Source: a bacterium (GTDB taxonomy: Bacteria; Zhuqueibacterota; Zhuqueibacteria; Residuimicrobiales; Oceaniaggregativiventaceae). From it: a DNA stretch of 64,000 bases. The DNA lies in NCBI GenBank assembly GCA_029565675.1, contig JAKQNP010000062.1:1-64000 (forward strand). The letters run 5' to 3'. Shown one piece after another: positions 1 through 10,351 of this stretch (the stretch's first letter is position 1; each line of letters begins with the position of its first letter). A program made the translations under genes and the position numbers. Below the pieces are notes generated by a model. It was not told the origin of the DNA. It was given only the letters and a program-made list of their open reading frames with translations, and made no database searches.

Positions 1-177
1 CCGGGTTGGACAGCCTGGCCTGCCGGTCTTGTCGTCATAGGACTGGCCAAAGGCTTCATCGAAAACTGACCAGTCAATCTTGTTGGCCAAGATAAAAAGC
101 TGATGAGAATGATCGAGTATTTGATCCAGTCTGGCGCGGAATAGATCGGGCGTTTCGAAGTGTTTTTTGGGCTTCAT
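1..177 (-). CDS. IS5-group transposase, N-terminal part (cut by window edge)
   Basis: The first 59 codons of a gene read leftwards are visible, starting at ATG 177-175. The translation contains LFRARLDQILD, LANKIDW, FDEAFG and DDKTGRPG in the order seen in the N-terminal (DUF772-type) region of IS5-group DDE transposases. The catalytic part lies beyond position 1. It probably marks an insertion sequence whose right end falls between about 180 and 320; I could not define its terminal inverted repeat. A related family such as IS1182 is possible. Confidence 0.72.
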   Translation of the reverse strand, partial: MKPKKHFETPDLFRARLDQILDHSHQLFILANKIDWSVFDEAFGQSYDDKTGRPGCPTR

Positions 178-325
178 AAATCACCGGATTTTGAGGTCCT
201 TTTCTCTATTTCTGGCAATTTATGAAGCCATTTCGAATTATCAAAGTCAATATTTATAATCTGTTAAAATATTTTTCAGGAACGACTAATTATTATAAAC
301 TTTACCGTTTTGGAAGGAGTTTGCA

Positions 326-820
326 ATGAACTTTAACGAAGTTAAGCTAAACGAACATCGGATGATTTTCGGTAAGAAGCATCGCGGCAAATTGATTGAG
401 CGTCTGATACTAACTGAACCGTATTATATTGATCGGTTTATGGAGCTTGAACTACATCCCAAATACCATTGGATCCAAGCGCACATTGCTAAATGTATTA
501 AGAACTTCAATAATAAACCTTTTGTCGTTCAATGTTGTGGCAATGACACTCCATGTAATAACCAAGTTGTCTTGTTGAGTTTTTACAAATTCTCAGAGGT
601 CGCCCAAGCTCCTATTCCGTATTGCAAAGAGTGTTATCTTCATGAAGCTAGCAAAACTGGATATTTTGTGCGAACCTATGAGCATGCACTCGAACTTGCA
701 CGTGACATGTATCGCGGCACCAAAGTTGATCTAAAAATAATCCTAGATCACTTGTGCTGGACGAAAGGGTTATTGGGGAGGCGTACAGATGAAAGACTGA
801 TTCAGTTCTTTAACGAATGA
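326..820 (+). CDS. small protein with ExoX-C-like segment and Cys-rich (zinc ribbon?) core
   Basis: This 164-residue protein begins at an ATG preceded by a good ribosome site (GGAAGGAG). Residues 12-40 ([13 protein letters not shown], then [12 protein letters not shown]) resemble the FGKxxGK...YIxW pattern of the exodeoxyribonuclease X C-terminal/DUF3820 family. Five cysteines follow (C70, C71, C77, C100, C103), with CX2C at 100-103, suggesting a metal-binding knuckle. The C-terminal half has no recognised motif. It sits between the transposase fragment and the group IIC intron in the island and ends in a strong terminator. A role in nucleic-acid binding is inference; function unknown. Confidence 0.6.
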   Translation: MNFNEVKLNEHRMIFGKKHRGKLIERLILTEPYYIDRFMELELHPKYHWIQAHIAKCIKNFNNKPFVVQCCGNDTPCNNQVVLLSFYKFSEVAQAPIPYCKECYLHEASKTGYFVRTYEHALELARDMYRGTKVDLKIILDHLCWTKGLLGRRTDERLIQFFNE

Positions 821-822
821 AG

Positions 823-850
823 ACAAGCCCGTCTTTTATGACGGGCTTGT
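823..850 (+). terminator. Rho-independent terminator, host site of the group IIC intron
   Basis: A perfect 11-bp stem (823-833 with 840-850) around the loop TTTTAT follows the stop of the 326-820 gene directly, with a T-rich tail (TTATT). The group IIC intron begins 5 bases after the stem. Terminator stems are the known insertion target of group IIC introns. Confidence 0.85.
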
Positions 851-918
851 TTATTGTGCGCCCGGCAGGGCGCACTCACTAGGAGGTGCAAGTCCTCTAC
901 GGGCCCGTCAGGGGGAAC

Positions 919-959
<41 letters not shown>

Positions 960-1285
960 TGAAGGAAGCCGCAGGCAAAGCGCAGGCTCGACGAACAGAA
1001 ATCGCATATGAGGCTCAACCGTCGGATGAGAAGGCAATTATCTTCAACGTCCAAAACCTGACCGGAAGGCGATTGAGTAAATGCGGCGAGCATAGGCGTG
1101 AAGGTGGGTGCGCATTACCCGGGGAGATCTCGTCGTGGGCCACAGTGCTACCGTCGTCGTGAGGCGGCGGGATAAACGACGAGAAGTCAGCCGAGGGCAT
1201 AGTAGCTCCCTCCTCGACCGGAGCGAAGGCCCGAACGTAAACAGGCGCTCTGCGCCGCATAAACCTGACAGGGAAAGAAGCAGAA

Positions 1286-2659
1286 ATGGGATCTGAGAAG
1301 ACCCAGCCAAAACGAGCGGGAACCGGACAGAATTCGGGAGAAACTGGTATTGGTGCCTCATCCCTGTCGGCGTCTATGGGGAGGAGTGGAGCGGAAGTAG
1401 CAGAGATGATGGAGCGAGTGGTCGAGTCCTCGAACATGAGAAAAGCCTACTGGCGTGTGGTTGGCAATAAAGGGAGTGCTGGCGTCGATGGAATGACGGT
1501 TGCCGAACTGAAGGGTCACCTGCAAGCCAATTGGGCTATACTCAAGGAAAGGTTATTAGCTGGCACCTACATCCCCAGTCCTGTGCTTCGGGTAGAGATA
1601 CCCAAGCCCGGAGGAAAAGGATTAAGGCCCTTGGGAATCCCCACAGTCACAGACCGGGTTATACAACAGGCCCTCCATCAAGTGATGGTTCCATTGTGGG
1701 ATAAAGAATTCTCAGGCTACAGCTATGGATTCCGGGCGGGACGCAGTGCGCACCAGGCGATACGGCAATCGCGAGAATATGTGGCAGAAGGCCGCCGTTG
1801 GGTGGTCGATATGGATCTGGAAAAGTTTTTCGACCGGGTCAACCACAACATTCTAATGGATCGAGTTGCCCGCAAGGTGCGCGATAAGCGAGTACTGAAG
1901 CTTATCCGGCGATATCTTAAAGCCGGGATTCTGGTTGGGGGAGTAGTAGAGGTGCCGCAACAGGGAACTCCACAGGGAGGCCCGTTATCTCCATTGCTGT
2001 CAAACATTCTACTCGATGATCTGGACAAAGAGCTTGAGCGGCGCGGACATGCGTTTTGTCGCTACGCCGATGACTGCAACATTTATGTACGAAGCAGAAA
2101 GGCAGGCGAACGGGTTCTGTCCAGCATCAGCCGGTATCTGGAAGAGGAATTGAAATTAAAAGTGAACAAAGAAAAGAGTGCGGTAGATCGCCCCTGGCGG
2201 CGTACGTTTCTTGGCTACACGATGACGTGGCATAAAGAGCCACGCTTAAGAGTCGGCCCAGAAGCCATAAGACGTCTGAAAGGGAAGGTCAGGAAATTAG
2301 CCGCCAGTGGTCGCGGGCGAAGCTTGCGGTACACAATATCTCTGTTGACGCCTCTTCTCCGGGGATGGTATAACTATTTTTCCCTGGCTCAGGTGAGAAA
2401 TATCTTTGAGGAACTGGATGGATGGATACGCAGACGACTGCGTTGCATTCTATGGCGGCAATGGAAGCGGTCATTTACACGTGCGAGGAATCTGATGAAA
2501 CGCGGATTGTCGGAAGAACGATCATGGCGCAGTGCCACGAATGGCCGCGGCCCGTGGTGGAATTCAGGGGCATCGCATATGAACCGAGCCTATCCGAAGA
2601 GTTACTTTGACTGTTTGGGATTGTACTCGTTTCTGGACCATCATGTTGTAACTTCTTAA
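1286..2659 (+). CDS. ltrA: group IIC intron-encoded reverse transcriptase/maturase
   Basis: A 457-residue intron-encoded protein. It shows the RT blocks in order: GVDGMTV near 66, RPLGIPTV near 114, the [10 protein letters not shown] block near 149, [13 protein letters not shown] near 173, [15 protein letters not shown] at 226-240 and the catalytic YADD at 260-263, followed by the maturase/X region (LLRGWYNYF). The C terminus ([14 protein letters not shown]...[10 protein letters not shown]) is the signature tail of class C intron proteins. No HNH endonuclease domain follows, as expected for this class. It assists splicing and retrohoming of the surrounding intron. The start ATG follows GGGAAAGAAG. 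Confidence 0.95.
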   Translation: MGSEKTQPKRAGTGQNSGETGIGASSLSASMGRSGAEVAEMMERVVESSNMRKAYWRVVGNKGSAGVDGMTVAELKGHLQANWAILKERLLAGTYIPSPVLRVEIPKPGGKGLRPLGIPTVTDRVIQQALHQVMVPLWDKEFSGYSYGFRAGRSAHQAIRQSREYVAEGRRWVVDMDLEKFFDRVNHNILMDRVARKVRDKRVLKLIRRYLKAGILVGGVVEVPQQGTPQGGPLSPLLSNILLDDLDKELERRGHAFCRYADDCNIYVRSRKAGERVLSSISRYLEEELKLKVNKEKSAVDRPWRRTFLGYTMTWHKEPRLRVGPEAIRRLKGKVRKLAASGRGRSLRYTISLLTPLLRGWYNYFSLAQVRNIFEELDGWIRRRLRCILWRQWKRSFTRARNLMKRGLSEERSWRSATNGRGPWWNSGASHMNRAYPKSYFDCLGLYSFLDHHVVTS

Positions 2660-2669
2660 CTGTTTGCGA

Positions 2670-2734
2670 ACCGCCGTGGTACGGAACCGTATGCCCGGTG
2701 GTGTGAGAGGACGGCGGGCGTGAGCCCGCCTCCT
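2670..2734 (+). ncRNA. group II intron domains V and VI
   Basis: Domain V is the 33-base hairpin 2670-2702: ACCGCCG pairs with CGGTGGT and GTACG with CGTAT around a GAAC-type loop. It contains the CGC triad position typical of class C, where other classes have AGC. Domain VI is the hairpin 2713-2730 (GGCGGGC-GTGA-GCCCGCC) extended by AGGA/TCCT. A2735 is the likely lariat branch-point, about 6 bases before the 3' splice site. Confidence 0.8.
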
Positions 2735-2741
2735 ACTCAAT

Positions 2742-3062
2742 TCTACAGTTCTGACAAAAGTAAATTCGGTTTGTTTGCTCATAGATTGGACAGTGCTTCT
2801 GCGCTACAACGTTGTTGGTTGTTTCATGCAACAGTGAGTATTCACCTGTGGAATCTGCCCAAAGAAAATCTCCAGTATAGCACAAGCTTCTCTGAAGGAT
2901 TTATCCTCACCCATTTATAGTATCCATCCTGGATATTATCCCCACTTGTAGAATGAAATAAATTTGCATTTCAAGACAAATGTTTGTATATATGAATCAG
3001 TGGGGTACATACCGCATTCCCAAGTGTACCGATTGAAAATAGTATTCTTCTCCAGGTAAAGC
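2742..3062. other. intergenic region between intron and hsdM
   Basis: Right exon of the intron insertion followed by AT-rich DNA. Short open frames here show no protein-like composition. The only signal I can support is the promoter at 2964-2992. Confidence 0.5.
2964..2992 (+). promoter_or_regulatory. predicted promoter of the hsdMSR operon
   Basis: TTGCAT (2964-2969), a 17-base spacer and TATATA (2987-2992) give a sigma-70-like promoter 70 bases before the hsdM start. Based on consensus match only. Confidence 0.45.
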
Positions 3063-4670
3063 ATGCTGAATGGAAGTAACGAAGAGAGGAATAGAGTCTT
3101 GCCTGTCAACTACCAGAATAACACGACCAATAACAATGAACTGGAAAAGCGGCTGTGGTCTGCCGCTGATCAGCTGCGTGCCAATTCGTCCCTGACCGCG
3201 CAAGAGTATTCCCGACCGGTGTTGGGACTCATTTTCTTAAAGTATGCCGATCACCGCTTTGCAGTGGTGGAACAACAGCTGCAGAAAGAGAACACCTCCG
3301 GCAGGCGCTCTATCGGCAAATTGGATTACCAGGAAAAGGGCGTGATGTATTTGCCGCCGAAGGCCCGCTACTCATACCTGGTGGGATTGCCTGAAGCTAC
3401 GGATGTCGGCAAGGCCATCAATCAGGCTATGGAGGCGCTGGAAGCGGAAAACGAAGAGCTGCAGGGTATCCTGCCACGGCAATACAACGCCCTCGATAAC
3501 CGCCTGCTCGTTGAACTCTTGCGCATCTTTAACGGCATCCCCATGGATATGGAGGGGGATGTTTTCGGCAAGATCTATGAGTATTTCCTCGGCAAGTTCG
3601 CCATGGAAGAGGGCAGAGGTGGTGGCGAATTCTTTACTCCAACCTCCATCGTCAAGCTGATCGTCAATATTATAGAGCCGTTTCACGGACGTATCTATGA
3701 TCCGGCTTGCGGTTCCGGCGGTATGTTTGTCCAATCCGCGCGGTTTGTGGAAGAGCACCAGAAGAATGCCGCCAAAGAGATCAGCATCTATGGCCAGGAA
3801 AGCAAGGAGGTGAACCTTCGGATCGGCAAGATGAACCTGTCGGTGCATGGACTCTCAGGCGACATCAAGATCGGCAACACCTACTATGAGGACCAGCACA
3901 ACAGCCTGGGGCGCTTTAATTTTGTTATGGCCAATCCGCCCTTTAATGTCAACGGTGTGGACAAGGAGAGGGTGAAAGATGATCCGCGCTATCCGTTTGG
4001 CATTCCTCGCACCGACAATGCAAACTATTTGTGGATACAGAATTTTTACACCGCGCTGAATGACAGGGGCAGGGCCGGATTTGTGATGGCCAACTCGGCC
4101 AGCGATGCCCGGCAGAGTGAACAAGATATCCGGCAGAAGATGATCCAGACCGGCCATGTGGATGTGATGGTCTCCATCTCTGCCAATTTCTTTTATACGG
4201 TTACCCTGCCGGTCACCTTGTGGTTCTTCGACAAGGGCAAACCCGATACCCTCAGGAACAAGGTGCTCTTTATAGATGCCCGGCATATCTTTACCCAGAT
4301 TGATCGGGCTCATAGAGAGTTCAGCCCGGCGCAGTTGGAATTTCTCAGCAATATCGTCCGTTTGTACCGGGAACATGCGGTTGAGACGGTGCAGGGTTCA
4401 GAGGAGCTGCTCAAGGAGCACTTTCCTGCGGGTAGATATCAGGATGTAAAAGGCTTGTGCAAAGCTGCAACTCTGGAAGAGATAGAAGCACAGGGCTGGA
4501 GTCTGAATCCGGGGCGGTATGTGGGCGTGGCCGATGGGGAGGAGGATGGGGTGAATTTTTATGCAAAGTTGGAAGGACTCTATGAGGAAATTGAAGCACT
4601 GAATCGAGAATCTGAAAATTTGCAAAATATCATTAAAGTGAATCTAACAAAGCTTATAGATAAGAAATGA
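3063..4670 (+). CDS. hsdM: type I restriction-modification system, methyltransferase subunit HsdM
   Basis: A 535-residue N6-adenine DNA methyltransferase subunit. Residues 25-180 are the HsdM N-terminal helical domain ([19 protein letters not shown]). The SAM-binding motif [11 protein letters not shown] is at 213-222 and the catalytic NPPF at 291-294, with [12 protein letters not shown] before motif I. It methylates host DNA in complex with HsdS and supports cleavage together with HsdR. It starts at ATG 3063 after CCAGG. Its stop overlaps the hsdS start by 4 bases (ATGA), so translation is coupled. The gene is full length and all key motifs are intact. Confidence 0.97.
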   Translation: MLNGSNEERNRVLPVNYQNNTTNNNELEKRLWSAADQLRANSSLTAQEYSRPVLGLIFLKYADHRFAVVEQQLQKENTSGRRSIGKLDYQEKGVMYLPPKARYSYLVGLPEATDVGKAINQAMEALEAENEELQGILPRQYNALDNRLLVELLRIFNGIPMDMEGDVFGKIYEYFLGKFAMEEGRGGGEFFTPTSIVKLIVNIIEPFHGRIYDPACGSGGMFVQSARFVEEHQKNAAKEISIYGQESKEVNLRIGKMNLSVHGLSGDIKIGNTYYEDQHNSLGRFNFVMANPPFNVNGVDKERVKDDPRYPFGIPRTDNANYLWIQNFYTALNDRGRAGFVMANSASDARQSEQDIRQKMIQTGHVDVMVSISANFFYTVTLPVTLWFFDKGKPDTLRNKVLFIDARHIFTQIDRAHREFSPAQLEFLSNIVRLYREHAVETVQGSEELLKEHFPAGRYQDVKGLCKAATLEEIEAQGWSLNPGRYVGVADGEEDGVNFYAKLEGLYEEIEALNRESENLQNIIKVNLTKLIDKK

Positions 4671-5932
4671 TATATAGGAAATTATCACATAAAAAATGGA
4701 ATATTTATAATCTGGGTTCGCTTCTGCGAATAAAGCACGGGTATGCCTTTAAGGGAGAGTACTTTTCTGATTCAGGACCGTTTTTATTACTAACACCTGG
4801 AAACTTTAGCTTAGGAGGCGGCCTTAAATTCAAAGGTGATAAAGAGAAGTATTACATCGGACCATTTCCGGATGAATTTTTGTTGAAGAAAGGTGATTTA
4901 CTCATAGTAATGACTGATTTAACACAAGAAGCTTCAATTCTTGGTAGTTCAGCTTTCGTTCATCAATCCGATTATTTTTTACATAATCAGCGACTTGGGA
5001 AGATATATGATATAAGCTCAAATCTTGATATAAATTTTTTGTACTATTTACTCAACTCAAAGTATGTACGTAATCAGATAAAAGGAAGTGCTACCGGTTC
5101 TACAGTACGCCACACCTCGCCAGATAGAATATATGCTGTTAATGTAAGCATTCCTCCATTGTACGTTCAGCAGAAAATTGCGGCTATACTAAAACCCTTG
5201 GACGATCTGATAGAAAACAACACCCGCCGGATCAAGATCCTGGAGGAGATGGCGCAGCGGATTTACCGGGAGTGGTTTGTGCATTTCCGCTACCCGGGCC
5301 ATGATAACCAGAAACTGGTAGAGTCTGAACTGGGCATGATTCCCGAAGGGTGGGAGATAAAACCCTTAGGTAATATAAGTTCCATAACCATGGGACAATC
5401 ACCAAAATCTGAATATTATAACGAGATTGGCAATGGATTTCCTTTTCATCAAGGTGTTAGATTTTTTGGTAAAAGATATCCAGAGAACCGAATATATTGC
5501 AGCATTTTAAATAGAGTTGCCGAAAAGGGAGATATACTTTTCAGTGTAAGAGCTCCAGTTGGAAGGATGAATATTGCTAACGCAAAGATTGTAATTGGAA
5601 GAGGTCTTGCAGCAATAAGAAGCAACAATAAACAGCAAGTATTTCTTCATCAACAATTAAGTCACTTGTTTAAGAATGAGGATATTATTGGTAGTGGCAC
5701 TATCTTTAACTCGGTAACAAGATATGATATGCACTCTATAAATGTGCTGATTCCTCAACAGGATTTGGCAGAAAAATATGAGAATATTATCACCCCGGTT
5801 TATCATGATATAGAGATTTTATATAAGATGGTTAGTATATTAGAGAGCACACGAGATCTTCTTTTACCCAAATTGATCTCCGGCCAAATTGATGTTTCAG
5901 ATCTGGACATTGACACAGGGGAAGTGGCGTGA
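4667..5932 (+). CDS. hsdS: type I restriction-modification system, specificity subunit HsdS
   Basis: A 421-residue DNA-recognition subunit with two target recognition domains (about 10-170 and 220-380), each followed by a helical conserved region ([21 protein letters not shown] near 180-200; the second near 385-410 with [15 protein letters not shown]). Each half recognises one part of a bipartite site. Base composition is mosaic: both recognition-domain stretches are clearly A+T-rich, while the central conserved helix (about 5195-5350) is G+C-rich like hsdM and hsdR. This fits exchange of recognition domains by recombination. The gene overlaps hsdM (ATGA) and hsdR (GTGA). Confidence 0.95.
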   Translation: MIYRKLSHKKWNIYNLGSLLRIKHGYAFKGEYFSDSGPFLLLTPGNFSLGGGLKFKGDKEKYYIGPFPDEFLLKKGDLLIVMTDLTQEASILGSSAFVHQSDYFLHNQRLGKIYDISSNLDINFLYYLLNSKYVRNQIKGSATGSTVRHTSPDRIYAVNVSIPPLYVQQKIAAILKPLDDLIENNTRRIKILEEMAQRIYREWFVHFRYPGHDNQKLVESELGMIPEGWEIKPLGNISSITMGQSPKSEYYNEIGNGFPFHQGVRFFGKRYPENRIYCSILNRVAEKGDILFSVRAPVGRMNIANAKIVIGRGLAAIRSNNKQQVFLHQQLSHLFKNEDIIGSGTIFNSVTRYDMHSINVLIPQQDLAEKYENIITPVYHDIEILYKMVSILESTRDLLLPKLISGQIDVSDLDIDTGEVA

Positions 5933-8900
5933 CCACTGAAGAGGTGCAAGCCAGACTACAAAGAACCTTTCCGGATACCGAAGAGGCTGTTGAGCTCACC
6001 TGTATGTTGCGCTTTGCCGAGATGGGCTGGGAGCTCATCCAGGCTGAACAGGAGATGGACGGCGATCCCAGACTGCTGGGCCGCTCCCATCAAGGCGAGG
6101 TGGTGCTCACCCGCTACCTTCTGCCCATGCTGCAAAAGCTCAACCCGGAGCTGCCCGAAGACGCACTGATCCAGGCGATTGATGAACTCTGCCGAGCCCG
6201 CGTGAACATGAGCATCGTCCGCGCCAATCACGACATCTATCACCTGCTTAAACAAGGTGTTTCCGTTACCTACAGGGATGACGAGGGAATTCAGCAAACC
6301 GCCAAAGTTTCAATGCTGGACTGGCAGCATCCAGAGCAGAACCATTTTCTGCTGGTCAGCCAGTTCTGGGTGGCAGGGGATCCCTACCGCAAACGCGCCG
6401 ACCTGGTGGGCTTTGTCAATGGCATACCGTTGCTGTTCATTGAGCTAAAAGCGCCGCACGTCAACGTAAAAGACGCTTACCACAACAACCTTCGGGACTA
6501 TCTCAGCACCGTTCCCCAGCTCTTCTGGTACAACGGTTTCACCCTGCTCTCCAATGGCAGCCAGGCCAAGATGGGCACCGCCACATCGGACTGGGAACAT
6601 TTTGCCGAATGGAAACGCATCAACGATGAAGGCGAGACCGGTGTTATTTCTCTGGAAACCCTGTTGCGCGGTACCTGCACGAAAACCCTGTTTATGGATC
6701 TGCTGGAGAACTTTGTCCTGTTTCGGGAAAGCCGTGAGGGCTGGAACAAGATCATATCCAAAAACCACCAATACCTCGGCGTCAACAACGCTCTACAGGC
6801 TTTTAAACAAATTCAGCAGAACAAGGGAAAACTCGGCGTTTTCTGGCACACCCAGGGTTCAGGCAAGAGTTACTCCATTATCTTTTTCTGCCAAAAAGTG
6901 CTGCGCAAGTATCAAGGCCATTATACCTTTGTCATTGTAACGGATCGGACGGAACTGGACGATCAGATACACACGACGTTCCTGGATTGTGAAATAACTA
7001 CTGAAAAGTACGCCAAGGCTACATCCAGCCGTCATCTGCGACAGCTATTAAGTGAAGACCATCGCTTCGTGTTTACTCTCATCCACAAATTCCGCACAGA
7101 CGATGGTTCCAAGCATCCGGTCTTGTCCGATCGGGATGATATCATTGTCATCACCGATGAAGCGCATCGCAGCCAATATGACACCCTGGCACAGAACATG
7201 CGGGACGCCTTGCCCCACGCTGCTTTTCTCGGCTTTACCGGCACGCCGCTGATCAAGGGTGAGGAAGAACGAACGCGGGAGGTTTTTGGGGACTATGTCA
7301 GTATCTATAACTTTGGTCAGGCCATCGAAGACGGCGCCACAGTTCCGCTCTACTATGAAAACCGCATTCCTGAACTGCAGCTGAAGAATGAATATCTCAA
7401 TGAGGATCTCAACCAGCTGCTGGATGCGGCCATGTTGAACGAGGAGCAGGAACGGCGGATAGAGCGTGAATTCAGTCAGATGTACCAGATCATCACAAGG
7501 GATGATCGTTTGGAGCGCATTGCGGAAGATGTGGTCCAGCATTTTATGGAGCGCGCCTATCTGGGCAAAGCCATGTTTGTTGCCATCGACAAGGCAACAG
7601 CTGTGCGCATGTACGACAAAGTGCGCAAACATTGGCTGGCTGCAATAACCGACCTTGAGCAACAACTCCAGACTGCGAAAGATGAACAGCACAAGCTGTT
7701 GCTAAAAAAGCTCAGGTTCATGCAAGAAACAGATATGGCTGTGGTGGTTTCTTCATCACAGAATGAAGTGGAAGACATGAAACAAAAGGGTGTAGATATC
7801 TTACCTCACCGCCGTCGTATAGTTAAAGAAGATCTGGCAACCAAGTTCAAGGATGCCAAAGATCCGTTCCGAATGGTCTTTGTTTGTGCCATGTGGATGA
7901 CCGGCTTCGATGTGCCCTCCTGTTCCACCATCTACCTGGACAAACCCATGCGCAACCACACGCTCATGCAGACGATTGCTCGCGCCAACCGGGTATTCGG
8001 AGACAAACCCAATGGACTGGTTGTGGATTATGTGGGCGTGTTCCGCAATCTGGAAAAAGCGCTGGCCATCTGGGCGGCACCCGATGGCGGTAAAGTGGAT
8101 ATGCCGGTCAAGGACAAGGATCTCTTGCGAGAGCCGCTTCTGAAGGCAATAGAAGAAACAGTCAATCTGTTTAAGTCTGTGGGTGTCGATCTGGATGAGA
8201 TCCGGCTGGAGAAAGAGATATTTACACGGATTAAGCTAAAGGACGATGCGGTTAACGCGATTCTGGAATCGGAAGATACCAAAAAAGACTTTATGCAGCA
8301 GGCCAGCATTGTAGAGAAGATCCACAACTCGTATTTGCCCAGCCCGCTGGATGCCAAATCCGGAGAGCGAGTTTATCTGATAAAAAAGATAGCCAAGCAG
8401 ATCCGGTCGCTCGCCGGCACGGTTGATGTGACTGAAGTGATGACCAGAGTTGAAGAGCTGCTGGATCAATCGGTTAAGAGTTTCAAGATCGTAGAGCCAC
8501 AAGGTGGATTCAGGCAATACGATCTCTCCAAGATAGACTTTAATGTGTTGCGGCAGCGCTTCGAGCAGGGCCGAAAAAGGATTATACTGGAGCAACTCAA
8601 GCAGTCCATTGAAGAAAAGCTGGCTGTCATGATTCAAGTCAACTATGCCCGCATAGATTATGAGGAACGCTACCGGGAGATGCTTAAAGAATTCACCGAC
8701 GGTCAACAGAATCTGGATGAGATATTTGCACGATTGATCGAATTCAGTCAGAGCCTCAACCAGGAGGACACGCGATATCTACGCGAAGGTCTGGAGGATG
8801 AACAGCAATTGGCAGTGTTTGATATTCTCATGCGTCCTGAGCTGAAACTCACCAAAGACGAAGTAAGGCAAATCAAGGTGATTGCCCGGGATCTCCTGCA

Positions 8901-9093
8901 AATCCTGCAGCAGGAAAAGATGGTGCTGGATTGGAAGAAAAAACAGCAAGCCCGTGCAGGCGTTAAAAACACCATCGCCAGGATACTTGACCGCCTGCCG
9001 CGGGTATTCACCAAAGAAATTTACGAAGAAAAGTGTGATCTCGTGTACAAGTACGTCTACAATATCAGAACCACAACACCGCTTTATGCCTGA
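5929..9093 (+). CDS. hsdR: type I restriction-modification system, restriction/translocase subunit HsdR
   Basis: A 1054-residue motor and nuclease subunit. The PD-(D/E)XK nuclease residues are D158 and E172-L-K174 (FIELKAP). SF2 helicase motifs follow: Walker A GSGKS at 310-314, DEAH at 410-413, FTGTP at 436-440, and the C-terminal motif near QTIARANRVFGD. The enzyme translocates DNA at unmethylated sites and cuts at a distance. The start is GTG overlapping the hsdS stop (GTGA), typical of coupled translation. Length and motifs are normal, so the system appears active. The stop is followed directly, in the same frame, by a remnant of a different nuclease gene (9097-9336). Confidence 0.97.
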   Translation: MTTEEVQARLQRTFPDTEEAVELTCMLRFAEMGWELIQAEQEMDGDPRLLGRSHQGEVVLTRYLLPMLQKLNPELPEDALIQAIDELCRARVNMSIVRANHDIYHLLKQGVSVTYRDDEGIQQTAKVSMLDWQHPEQNHFLLVSQFWVAGDPYRKRADLVGFVNGIPLLFIELKAPHVNVKDAYHNNLRDYLSTVPQLFWYNGFTLLSNGSQAKMGTATSDWEHFAEWKRINDEGETGVISLETLLRGTCTKTLFMDLLENFVLFRESREGWNKIISKNHQYLGVNNALQAFKQIQQNKGKLGVFWHTQGSGKSYSIIFFCQKVLRKYQGHYTFVIVTDRTELDDQIHTTFLDCEITTEKYAKATSSRHLRQLLSEDHRFVFTLIHKFRTDDGSKHPVLSDRDDIIVITDEAHRSQYDTLAQNMRDALPHAAFLGFTGTPLIKGEEERTREVFGDYVSIYNFGQAIEDGATVPLYYENRIPELQLKNEYLNEDLNQLLDAAMLNEEQERRIEREFSQMYQIITRDDRLERIAEDVVQHFMERAYLGKAMFVAIDKATAVRMYDKVRKHWLAAITDLEQQLQTAKDEQHKLLLKKLRFMQETDMAVVVSSSQNEVEDMKQKGVDILPHRRRIVKEDLATKFKDAKDPFRMVFVCAMWMTGFDVPSCSTIYLDKPMRNHTLMQTIARANRVFGDKPNGLVVDYVGVFRNLEKALAIWAAPDGGKVDMPVKDKDLLREPLLKAIEETVNLFKSVGVDLDEIRLEKEIFTRIKLKDDAVNAILESEDTKKDFMQQASIVEKIHNSYLPSPLDAKSGERVYLIKKIAKQIRSLAGTVDVTEVMTRVEELLDQSVKSFKIVEPQGGFRQYDLSKIDFNVLRQRFEQGRKRIILEQLKQSIEEKLAVMIQVNYARIDYEERYREMLKEFTDGQQNLDEIFARLIEFSQSLNQEDTRYLREGLEDEQQLAVFDILMRPELKLTKDEVRQIKVIARDLLQILQQEKMVLDWKKKQQARAGVKNTIARILDRLPRVFTKEIYEEKCDLVYKYVYNIRTTTPLYA

Positions 9094-9096
9094 TAC

Positions 9097-9336
9097 TATC
9101 TTTATAAGGGAGTGGTGAGGAAATACAGACCTGATTTCTTGATCCGACTAGATAACAATAAAATGCTGATACTGGAGACCAAGGGCCCGCAAACCGATCA
9201 GGATCGTACTAAAGCTATATACATGCAAGAGTGGGTCAATGCTGTAAACGAGCATGGAGGCTTTGGGACCTGGGCACATGATATCAGTTTACGGCCACAG
9301 GAAATTAAGGATATTCTGTATAGACATAATAAATAA
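9097..9336 (+). pseudogene. C-terminal remnant of a type III-like Res / helicase-nuclease
   Basis: About 79 codons, in frame with hsdR and directly after its TGA. The translation has YLYKGVVRKYRPDFLIRL, ILETKGPQTDQD, WVNAVNEHGGFG and IKDIL, the order found at the C terminus of type III restriction-enzyme-like DEAD/DEAH helicases with a PD-(D/E)XK fold. D and E-x-K of the nuclease core are preserved (PDFLIRL...ILETK), but the large helicase part is missing. A short GTG-started protein of 74 residues (9112-9336) could still be made, but decay after a recombination event at the hsdR stop is more likely. Confidence 0.7.
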
Positions 9337-9541
9337 TGATATTCTTTCTTCACACAACACGATATTAGGATAATATATACGTAATGAGTTTGGAAATAGT
9401 ATTTATAAATATATAGGAGTTATTGTTTGCATTAGATATAAATGACTCGTGGAAATAATGAATGATATATATCTTGCTATTGTTGGTTGCATATAACTTT
9501 GTATGAATTCAGAAATACTAGCATTTTTATGGGAGGTTACT

Positions 9542-10276
9542 ATGAGATCTATTTCTATTCTTATAATATGTGCTAGTTTTTTATTGAATTGCGGATACAC
9601 TTCATTAACTCCTTTACCACCTCCACCACCTCAAGAATATAATGTAGAAATAGATGGTTTAGCATCTGTAGACGCCAAAGATTATAAAACATACATTTTA
9701 TTGCCGGGTAATGAGGGTATCACTTGGGGAGATTTGCAGTTTCAGGAATATGCCAATTATGTAATGCGTGTTCTTTCTGTTCATGGTTATCAACCTGCTG
9801 AGAAAGCTGAAGATGCTGATGTAGCAATTATCTTGTCATACGGAATTGGAGAACCACAAACAAAACATTTCACCTATACATTACCTCAATGGGGGCAAAC
9901 AGGTGTTTATTCTTCAAGTACATCTGGTACTGCAACAAACTATGGAAATTGGACTACATTCAGAACAAAGACTACAAGTATTCCAAGCTATGGGATAACC
10001 GGCTATACATCACATGTTGGATCTGTCACAACCTATTTTCGGTATGTGTATTTAACAGCATATAATTTTATAATATTTAAAGAATCAAGTAAGCAAATAC
10101 AACTTTGGCAAACTACAATTACGAGTCAGGGAAAAAGTGGCTATTTACGCGAAGTATTTCCGATTTTAATCAGCGCTGCTGCACCATATCTGGGTAAAGA
10201 TACTGGAAAACGAATAGAAATTGAAATTTCTGACTCTGATGAGGTTGTAAAAGCTGTTAAGGGTATACCTCGTTGA
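9542..10276 (+). CDS. outer-membrane lipoprotein, DUF4136-like
   Basis: The start at ATG 9542 follows GGGAGG and gives a clean lipoprotein signal (MRSISILIICASFLLNC, lipobox LLNC at about 14-17); the upstream in-frame ATG at 9503 would bury it. After a proline run the protein (244 residues) reads VEIDGLASVDAKDYKTY, then an alternating Ser/Thr/Tyr-rich segment that may form beta structure. The spacing of the KTY block and the LSYGIG segment recalls DUF4136 lipoproteins. Composition is A+T-rich compared with the chromosomal genes. It is alone between the restriction genes and the nuclease-like gene. Function unknown. Confidence 0.65.
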   Translation: MRSISILIICASFLLNCGYTSLTPLPPPPPQEYNVEIDGLASVDAKDYKTYILLPGNEGITWGDLQFQEYANYVMRVLSVHGYQPAEKAEDADVAIILSYGIGEPQTKHFTYTLPQWGQTGVYSSSTSGTATNYGNWTTFRTKTTSIPSYGITGYTSHVGSVTTYFRYVYLTAYNFIIFKESSKQIQLWQTTITSQGKSGYLREVFPILISAAAPYLGKDTGKRIEIEISDSDEVVKAVKGIPR

Positions 10277-10351
10277 CAGGATAACTCAGTTTAAAGTATA
10301 TAGCAGTTTTTTATTATCTGCAATAAACTGCCTTAAACCATGGAGTATGGA

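Noticed and set aside
1015-1437. Minus-strand frame in the intron 5' region
   Set aside because: Lies over ribozyme domains; unlikely to be translated.
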